Shown here piece by piece: positions 58,931 to 64,000 of a stretch of 64,000 nt of DNA. This DNA is from JBMORO01 sp049322295 (lineage in GTDB: Bacteria > Patescibacteriota > Minisyncoccia > RBG-13-40-8-A): contig JBMORO010000040.1 in assembly GCA_049322295.1 (NCBI GenBank), forward strand, positions 1-64,000. Direction: 5' to 3'. The notes beneath the pieces were generated by a model. That model was given only the letters and a program-made list of their open reading frames with translations, was not told the origin of the DNA and searched no databases. Within the stretch, counting starts at the first letter, position 1. Each line of letters begins with the position of its first letter. Both the position numbers and the translations under genes were made by a program.

Positions 58931-60004
58931 CTATTTGCCTAATAGCATCCTTAAATCAGATGGGCTTAATGAATATATCTCAGCGTTTTCTAATGAAATT
59001 TCTCCTTTATGAACCAAATCAGCCAAGGACCTGTTTAAAGAAATCATTCCCTCTTCTGTACTCGTCTCGATAACTAAATCTATTTGATAAATTTTTCCTT
59101 CTCTAATTAAATTCCGGACAGCTGAGTTTGCTATCATTACTTCTACAGCCGGGATTCTGCCTCCGTTTACTTGAGGAACTAAACGTTGAGAAACAACACC
59201 TAAAAGGGTAGCGGCTAATTGAGCCCGAACCTGATTTTTGGCCTCAGCGGGAAAACTATCAATTATTCTATCAATGGTTTGGGGGGCATTATTGGTATGA
59301 AGGGTGGCTAAGACCAAATGACCGGTTTCAGCAGCAGTTAAAGCTGTGGAGATTGTCTCTAAATCCCTCATTTCTCCTACCATTATTACATCAGGGTCTT
59401 GACGAAGAGCTGAACGCAAAGCCCGGGCAAAGCTTTTGGTATCATTTCCTACTTCTCTCTGGTCAATAATACTTTTGTCCTGGTCAAAAATATATTCAAT
59501 AGGATCCTCGATAGTGACAACATGTTTGGCAAAATGATGGTTTATATAATCAATTAAAGCAGCTAAAGTAGTTGTTTTGCCATGACCAGTGGGACCAACT
59601 ACTAAGAAAAAACCTTGGGAATGGGAAGCAAATTTTTCAACAATAGATGGTAGGTTAAGTTCTTTAACTGTTCTTATCTTTGGGGGGAGAAAACGCAAAG
59701 CAGCAGAGAGATATCCGCGTTGGAAAAAAACATTCACCCGAAAGCGAGCTTTTTCTTTATAACTATAAGAAAAATCAATTTCCTTATCCGTAAAAAGTTT
59801 CTGCTTTTGTTCTTCGGAAAGAAGGGCATAAATTAAACCAGCAGTATGTTCACTGGTTAAAACTGGATATTTTGTTAACTCTGTTAGTTTGCCATCAATT
59901 CTGATAGCTGGTCGCTTGCCCACTGTAAAGTGAAGGTCAGAAGCATTATGTTTGCCTACTATTTCTAAAAATTCTTCTAACTCTATTTGATAATTGTTTT
60001 TCAT
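58931..60004 (-). CDS. pilT: Pilus retraction ATPase PilT
   Basis: The 357 residues have the PilT layout: ASDLHFTVGKRPAIRIDG, Walker A VVGPTGHGKTTT, Asp box VTIEDPIEYIF, Walker B RQDPDVIMVGEMRD and His box TGHLVLATLHTN, then NQVRAQLAATLLGVVSQRLVP. It powers pilus retraction, which is used in twitching and DNA uptake. Walker A has His where Ser is usual, within family variation. Confidence 0.96.
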   Translation of the reverse strand: MKNNYQIELEEFLEIVGKHNASDLHFTVGKRPAIRIDGKLTELTKYPVLTSEHTAGLIYALLSEEQKQKLFTDKEIDFSYSYKEKARFRVNVFFQRGYLSAALRFLPPKIRTVKELNLPSIVEKFASHSQGFFLVVGPTGHGKTTTLAALIDYINHHFAKHVVTIEDPIEYIFDQDKSIIDQREVGNDTKSFARALRSALRQDPDVIMVGEMRDLETISTALTAAETGHLVLATLHTNNAPQTIDRIIDSFPAEAKNQVRAQLAATLLGVVSQRLVPQVNGGRIPAVEVMIANSAVRNLIREGKIYQIDLVIETSTEEGMISLNRSLADLVHKGEISLENAEIYSLSPSDLRMLLGK

Positions 60005-60009
60005 AAGTT

Positions 60010-60070
60010 CTACGAATTACGAATTAGTACGAATATACGAATGTCTCCAAAAAAAATTGTAATCTTGTAG
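60010..60070. repeat. CTACAAA/TTTGTAG hairpin element between a pilin and pilT
   Basis: CTACGAATTACGAATTAGTA pairs with the 3' part AAAATTGTAATCTTGTAG. It is less perfect than the other copies and has GTCTCC in the centre. Confidence 0.65.
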
Positions 60071-60072
60071 CT

Positions 60073-60516
60073 CTAGGGAATAAAGTAATTTTCGCCTTTA
60101 CTTTTACCATGAATTGAATCAGTCTCCAAACAATATCCTAAATAATAATCTCGACCATCGGTGCTTCTATAATAATAGTGATAACCAGATAAAGAACCAC
60201 ATCCAACTGAATCTTGATTTAAGGGATCGAGGGGAGGGTTATTCATTATTTCAGCATTTATCAATGCCGTAGAAAGAGAATCGGTTCTGGTAATATAACC
60301 ATCATAGATTGGATAAGTATTATAATCATTGTGATAAAGACCCAGGGCAGTAGCATAGCTATTAATATCAGCTACTCTTTGAGTGTCTCTGGCCTTAGCT
60401 TTTATACCTTTGATACTAATTACCAACATTCCGACCAATAAACCAATAATGGCTACCACTACCAAAAGTTCGACTAAAGTAAACCCCCTCTCTTGTTTTT
60501 TAAATAATCTTTTCAT
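60073..60516 (-). CDS. Type IV prepilin (second pilin)
   Basis: ATG 60516 (MKRLFKKQERGFTLVELLVVV) lies 10 bp after the pilB stop and gives 147 residues. The N terminus is a canonical prepilin leader and helix, followed by KARDTQRVADINSYATALGLYHNDYNT and DSVGC. It differs from the 57-kb pilin in the globular part, so it could be a minor pilin or an alternative subunit. Confidence 0.87.
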   Translation of the reverse strand: MKRLFKKQERGFTLVELLVVVAIIGLLVGMLVISIKGIKAKARDTQRVADINSYATALGLYHNDYNTYPIYDGYITRTDSLSTALINAEIMNNPPLDPLNQDSVGCGSLSGYHYYYRSTDGRDYYLGYCLETDSIHGKSKGENYFIP

Positions 60517-60526
60517 CAATTTATTA

Positions 60527-62269
60527 TTACTCTTCAACCTCTTTCTTTACCTCTTCCAAACCAACTAATCCTCGTAAGGCCTTTAAAATCCCGTCCTGAA
60601 GCATAGTTAGCATTTCTTGCCTTCGGGCTTCTTTTTTAATATTGGCTTCTGATGGTTCCTTTAGAATAATTTCCTCCAATTCTGGAGTCATTTCTAACAT
60701 CTCAAAAATAGCTATTCTTCCCTTGGTTCCTTTGGGACATTCTTTGGATATCCGCGGTTCGTAAAGAACGTAGGGTTCTTTAATATTGGCTTTTCTTAAC
60801 TGATCTGGTGGAATATTGCTTAATTCTTTTTTAATTAAATTTAGCATTTCTGGCGAAGGTTTTATTTCTCGCCTGCTGTGGGGACAAAGTCTCTGAACTA
60901 ACCGCTGGGCTATGGCTAAAATCAGAGTAGGAGGAATTAAATATCGGTCAATGCCCATATCAATTAAACGAGGAATTACACCTAAGGCATCATTGGTATG
61001 AAGGGTAGAAAGAACTAAATGGCCAGTTAAAGCAGCGTGAACAGCCAAGGCCGCAGTTTCATTATCTCGAATCTCACCAACCATAATTTTGTCTGGATCT
61101 TGACGTAGAATATGTCTCAATCCAGTAGCAAAAGTATAGCCAATCTCTGGTCGAACTTGGGACTGATTTATTCCCTCAATATAATACTCAATTGGGTCCT
61201 CTAAACTAACAATATTAACTCCTTCTTCGTTCAAAATATGCATAATACTATAAAGAGTGGTAGTCTTTCCTGAGCCAGTTGGGCCGGTCAATAGAATCAA
61301 ACCATGAGGCTTCTTAATAGTATTTTTTAAAACTTCTAAATTCCGGCTCTCTAAACCCAAATCAGATAAATCTCTCAAGCCAACCGTAGGATCCAAAATC
61401 CTCATTACTACTTTTTCTCCGGTATAAGTGGGAAAAGTGGAAATTCGAAAATCAATTTTTTTCTTACCGCTTTGGGTAAAAAATCTACCATCCTGAGGTT
61501 TCCTAGTCTCATCAATTTTCAAATGGGAAAGTATCTTAACTCTAGAAACAATAGCTGGATGGATACGAATGGGAAGAGTTAGGTTGGTATATAAAATTCC
61601 ATCAATTCTAAAACGGACTCTAATCGACTTTTCACTGGGTTCAATATGAATATCCGAGGCATTTTCTTCAATGGCGTGTTTAATAATTAGGGCAACAACC
61701 TTACTAATTGGTGCCTCTTCGGCTATCTTCTCTATCTTTTCTTTTTCGACAACTTTAACCCCCTTTTTTTCTTCCTTCTCTAATTCCTCTTTTAACTCTT
61801 CTAAGGCTTCCTTTATCTCTCCTCTTAAAGTGGAGTATTCTTTAAGAATGTTTCTAAAATCAGTAAGAGTTATAATATATGGTTTGGGAGTAAGATTATG
61901 GCGATGGGCAATAAATTTTAAAGCCTCACCAGCATCGATGTCCTCTGGATTAAGCATCCCAATCTCTAGAATCATTTTTTTCTTATCAACATTAATAGGA
62001 ACAAAACGATAATGCTGAGCTGCTTCTAAGGGAACCAACTTTAAAATTTCTGCCCCTGCTTTGTAGCCAGCCAAATCTTTAAAAGGAATTTTTAAAAGTT
62101 CTCCTTTTAGTTGGTATAACTTTTCTTCAGGGACTAATCCTCTCTCTACAAGTAACTCTTCTATATTTCTATTATCTTTCTCGGCCTCTTCCTTAATATT
62201 ATCTAAAGTTACTGGGTCAATTAGCTTTTTATTTACTAAAACATCTAAAAGATTTTTTTGTTTAGCCAC
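60527..62269 (-). CDS. pilB: Pilus extension ATPase PilB
   Basis: The 580 residues, starting at GTG, have an N-terminal GspE-N domain, ISKVVALIIKHAIEENASDIHIEP, Walker A LLTGPTGSGKTTTLY, Asp box SLEDPIEYYIEGINQ, Walker B RQDPDKIMVGEIRDNETA and His box TGHLVLSTLHTND. The four-Cys zinc site of many PilB proteins is reduced: only RLCPHSRRE and SKECPKGTKGR remain. It drives pilus assembly. Confidence 0.95.
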   Translation of the reverse strand: MAKQKNLLDVLVNKKLIDPVTLDNIKEEAEKDNRNIEELLVERGLVPEEKLYQLKGELLKIPFKDLAGYKAGAEILKLVPLEAAQHYRFVPINVDKKKMILEIGMLNPEDIDAGEALKFIAHRHNLTPKPYIITLTDFRNILKEYSTLRGEIKEALEELKEELEKEEKKGVKVVEKEKIEKIAEEAPISKVVALIIKHAIEENASDIHIEPSEKSIRVRFRIDGILYTNLTLPIRIHPAIVSRVKILSHLKIDETRKPQDGRFFTQSGKKKIDFRISTFPTYTGEKVVMRILDPTVGLRDLSDLGLESRNLEVLKNTIKKPHGLILLTGPTGSGKTTTLYSIMHILNEEGVNIVSLEDPIEYYIEGINQSQVRPEIGYTFATGLRHILRQDPDKIMVGEIRDNETAALAVHAALTGHLVLSTLHTNDALGVIPRLIDMGIDRYLIPPTLILAIAQRLVQRLCPHSRREIKPSPEMLNLIKKELSNIPPDQLRKANIKEPYVLYEPRISKECPKGTKGRIAIFEMLEMTPELEEIILKEPSEANIKKEARRQEMLTMLQDGILKALRGLVGLEEVKKEVEE

Positions 62270-62276
62270 AAGATGT

Positions 62277-62341
62277 CTACAAAACTACAAATAATTACGA
62301 ATATACAAATTTGTATATTTGTAGAAATTTGTATTTCGTAG
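62277..62341. repeat. CTACAAA/TTTGTAG hairpin element between the PilP-like gene and pilB
   Basis: CTACAAAACTACAAATAA pairs with AGAAATTTGTATTTCGTAG; the centre ATATACAAATTTGTATAT is a perfect palindrome. It ends just before the pilB GTG. Confidence 0.8.
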
Positions 62342-62343
62342 CC

Positions 62344-62661
62344 TTAATAAGGTATAAAAGGGTTTTCCCGACCAGTGGTTCCTTTTTTCACCGGTATATT
62401 GCCGTGAATCTTCAAAAATGATAAAATCTTCTGATTTAAAAACTCAAAATCTAAATTAATCCTTTTCAATTTTTCTTCTAAGATAGCTGGCAATTGTTCT
62501 CCTTCGCCTTCAGGAGAGACTGGCTGAGATTCCGGAGGAACAACTTTTTCTTTTTTCCAAAAACCAAAATATAAAACCAAACCAGTGATTGCAAAAATAA
62601 CCAGGGCTACAATTAATAAAATCTGCTGACGCTTTCTTTGTTCCAGGGATTTAATGGGCAT
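62344..62661 (-). CDS. Small membrane protein in the pilMNO position, possibly PilP-like
   Basis: The 105 residues have a membrane helix (about 13-34), a Pro/Glu linker and a C terminus GTTGRENPFIPY that resembles the RDPF-type motif of PilP proteins. Its place after pilO suggests the PilP role of linking PilNO to other pilus parts, but it is far shorter than PilP and there is no secretin gene. Function is inferred from position. Confidence 0.5.
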   Translation of the reverse strand: MPIKSLEQRKRQQILLIVALVIFAITGLVLYFGFWKKEKVVPPESQPVSPEGEGEQLPAILEEKLKRINLDFEFLNQKILSFLKIHGNIPVKKGTTGRENPFIPY

Positions 62662-62671
62662 ATATTATATA

Positions 62672-63229
62672 TTATTGATGATAAGTAATTAGTCTTACCT
62701 CAAAACCAAAAACCTTGCCTCCCTCCTTTGATTCGGTAGTAAATTCTACGGAATTAATATCTAATAGACGAAGATTTTCCTCTACAGATTTTAGAAAAGC
62801 TTTAAAAGCCTCGTAGCTGCCGACTATCTTCATGCTAACACTCATGGTTTTATAAGTTACAGCCGGCTTCTCCGTGAGAGTAGCTTGAGGCACGCGGGAC
62901 TCTTCCTCTTTAATAGTTATGATATCAATATTTTCCAATGATAAACCCTGTTCAAAGGCTAGGGCTTCAAGTTGAACAATTAAGTCAGGAATTTTTTCAC
63001 CAGAAGGTAAAATATGGTCTATTTTTTCCACGCTTTCTTTATTTTCTTCATAAGCCTGGACTAGTCTTTCTACTTTGGCAAAAAGTTCTTGTTTATCTAA
63101 AAGTTTTTCTTTCTCACTGGCTATACTTTTTCTCAATTCTAAAATGTTCTGAACCCCTGGCACGTCCAAAAAAACAACCAGGGCTATAAAACCTAATATT
63201 AAAATTATAATAATAATATTCTTAATCAT
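62672..63229 (-). CDS. Type IV pilus assembly protein PilO-like
   Basis: The 185 residues have one N-terminal helix (IIIIILILGFIALVVFLDV), a coiled coil (about 30-75) with IDHILPSGEKIPDLIVQLEA, and a ferredoxin-like C-terminal domain (SMKIVGSYEAFKAFLKSVEEN). This is the PilO pattern; PilO and PilN form the alignment complex in the membrane. It overlaps the PilN-like gene by 4 bp. Confidence 0.85.
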   Translation of the reverse strand: MIKNIIIIILILGFIALVVFLDVPGVQNILELRKSIASEKEKLLDKQELFAKVERLVQAYEENKESVEKIDHILPSGEKIPDLIVQLEALAFEQGLSLENIDIITIKEEESRVPQATLTEKPAVTYKTMSVSMKIVGSYEAFKAFLKSVEENLRLLDINSVEFTTESKEGGKVFGFEVRLITYHQ

Positions 63230-63783
63230 TTATTTTCTAATAGAATCTCTCTAGAAAAAGTAATTGAAAGATTAAATTTTAGTCCAGTTTTCTCATCTAA
63301 AGAAATTCCAGAAACCTGGGTTCTTTTAACAAATGAGTCTTCTTGAAAGCTCAAAATTTGGCGAGCTAAATTAGTATAAGTTGAAGTATTGCCCTCAAGA
63401 TTTAGTTCAAGAGCAACACCGGAAAGATTAAACTTGGCCTGAGAGAAGTAAACCTCAGGGATAGTTAATTCTTCTATTTTCTTAAATAAACTCGACCAAT
63501 AAAGATGGTTTTCAAATAAAGTTTTTAGATCGCTTATTTTTTTATCCAAATCTATCATTGATTTCTCGATCTTGGGATTTCTTTTACTATTTAATGTTCT
63601 TATCTCTTCTTTAATATTGTTCCAATCATTCTTTAAATTTTTTTGATATAATAAAAGCCCACCATAAAAAAGTAAGCTCAAAATAATTAGAGTCAAGATT
63701 ATTAAAGTAGCTTTAGAAAAAATTATTTTAAATCCTTCTTTTTTTTCTCTATATTCTCTTGGAATTAAATTAATATCAACCAT
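63226..63783 (-). CDS. Type IV pilus assembly protein PilN-like
   Basis: The 185 residues start MVDINLIPREYREKK, close to the INLLP motif with which PilN binds PilM, followed by a membrane helix (about 26-47), a coiled coil and a small alpha-beta domain. It follows pilM across an AT-rich hairpin and precedes the PilO-like gene, as in other pilMNO clusters. Confidence 0.87.
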   Translation of the reverse strand: MVDINLIPREYREKKEGFKIIFSKATLIILTLIILSLLFYGGLLLYQKNLKNDWNNIKEEIRTLNSKRNPKIEKSMIDLDKKISDLKTLFENHLYWSSLFKKIEELTIPEVYFSQAKFNLSGVALELNLEGNTSTYTNLARQILSFQEDSFVKRTQVSGISLDEKTGLKFNLSITFSREILLENK

Positions 63784-63790
63784 AAGATGT

Positions 63791-63856
63791 CTACAAAATT
63801 ACAAATTAGTACGAATTTACAAATTTGTATATTTGTAAAAAATTTGTATTTTGTAG
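63791..63856. repeat. CTACAAA/TTTGTAG hairpin element between pilM and the PilN-like gene
   Basis: CTACAAAATTACAAATTAGT pairs with AAAAAATTTGTATTTTGTAG. It is nearly the same as the copies at 62277-62341 and 41946-42011. Confidence 0.8.
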
Positions 63857-63865
63857 CCTATTTTG

Positions 63866-64000
63866 TTAGGCTTCTCGCATAGCTGCTCCTACAGCTACAG
63901 AATATTGGGGACCATTTTTTTTAAGAATTTCACCAAGAATAGTTGGATAAACTACTCTTGACCAGGGGTAAGCAACCACTGTTTTTATGTCCAATCTCTT
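63866..64000 (-). CDS. pilM: Type IV pilus assembly protein PilM, C-terminal end (cut by window edge)
   Basis: The last 44 residues are visible, ending KKNGPQYSVAVGAAMREA, the actin-like ATPase C terminus (SVAVGLALR-type) of PilM. Its position before the PilN-like gene supports this. PilM binds the cytoplasmic tail of PilN and connects to the motor ATPases. Confidence 0.75.
   Translation of the reverse strand, partial: KRLDIKTVVAYPWSRVVYPTILGEILKKNGPQYSVAVGAAMREA

Noticed and set aside
58865..63856. Repeated CTACAAA-type elements considered as a CRISPR array
   Set aside because: The copies are kilobases apart, are palindromic and lie singly between genes; there are no spacers and no cas genes.

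Overview
The window looks like a chromosomal scaffold from a small-genome bacterium of the Candidate Phyla Radiation (Patescibacteria), probably Parcubacteria-like. This is inferred from AT-rich, tightly packed genes, an S10/spc ribosomal cluster with no rpmD (L30) between rpsE and rplO, a pilus cluster with no visible outer-membrane secretin, an anaerobic NrdD/NrdG pair, and insertion peptides in conserved proteins such as LRQGFGGQA in ValS and PPFAKAPEG in a membrane protein. UGA appears to be a normal stop: RF2 (prfB) is present and keeps its in-frame TGA frameshift site. A 100-N gap at 5829-5928 is flanked by an exact 127-bp duplication, which looks like a scaffolding artefact; the assembly is probably metagenomic.

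Layout. 1-7.9 kb: partial ROK kinase, a membrane-anchored glycosidase-like protein overlapping an NlpC/P60-like hydrolase, small and hypothetical proteins, an S41 protease without an obvious PDZ domain, MgtC, an MGMT-like protein, an Mth938-like protein broken by the gap, a CAP-domain protein and a PurF-like N-terminal domain lacking its catalytic Cys. 7.9-16.4 kb: tRNA-Gln, ftsE-ftsX, prfB, tRNA-Thr/Gly/Glu, a SpeD-like gene, then tsaD, valS, a PrsW-like protease and Hsp20 on the plus strand. 16.4-22.6 kb: surface polysaccharide genes (three GT4 enzymes and an initiating phosphoglycosyltransferase) with a VanX-like dipeptidase and a RAYT transposase flanked by, and containing, REP-like hairpins. 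22.6-30.6 kb: rnpB with a clear promoter, then an RNase HI-like gene, recJ, pgk, tpiA, dedA, galT-like, a GT2 and map. 30.6-46.9 kb: adk, secY, the spc and S10 ribosomal clusters, tuf, fusA, rpsG, rpsL, tRNA-Pro and rpmB. 46.9-52.8 kb: an M50 protease, a two-gene ComEC, nrdG and nrdD. 52.9-64 kb: HtrA and a type IV pilus operon (pilM, N, O, a PilP-like gene, pilB, pilin, pilT, pilC, pilin, pilD and four minor prepilins). ComEC together with a retractable pilus suggests DNA uptake.

The most unusual feature is the density of palindromic elements. Several families sit exactly between co-directional genes: (i) an element with CCCCGTAC / GTACGGGG ends, four copies, whose inner edge abuts or supplies the downstream start codon; (ii) elements with a conserved core but locus-specific complementary arms; (iii) AT-rich CTACAAA / TTTGTAG hairpins between pilus and ribosomal genes; (iv) REP-like hairpins around the RAYT gene. 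Other hairpins lie inside reading frames (tsaD, valS, glycosyltransferases, map, rplW, rpmC, rpsQ), always in frame, adding peptide insertions or tails. All assignments rest on reading the sequence alone; no database search was run.
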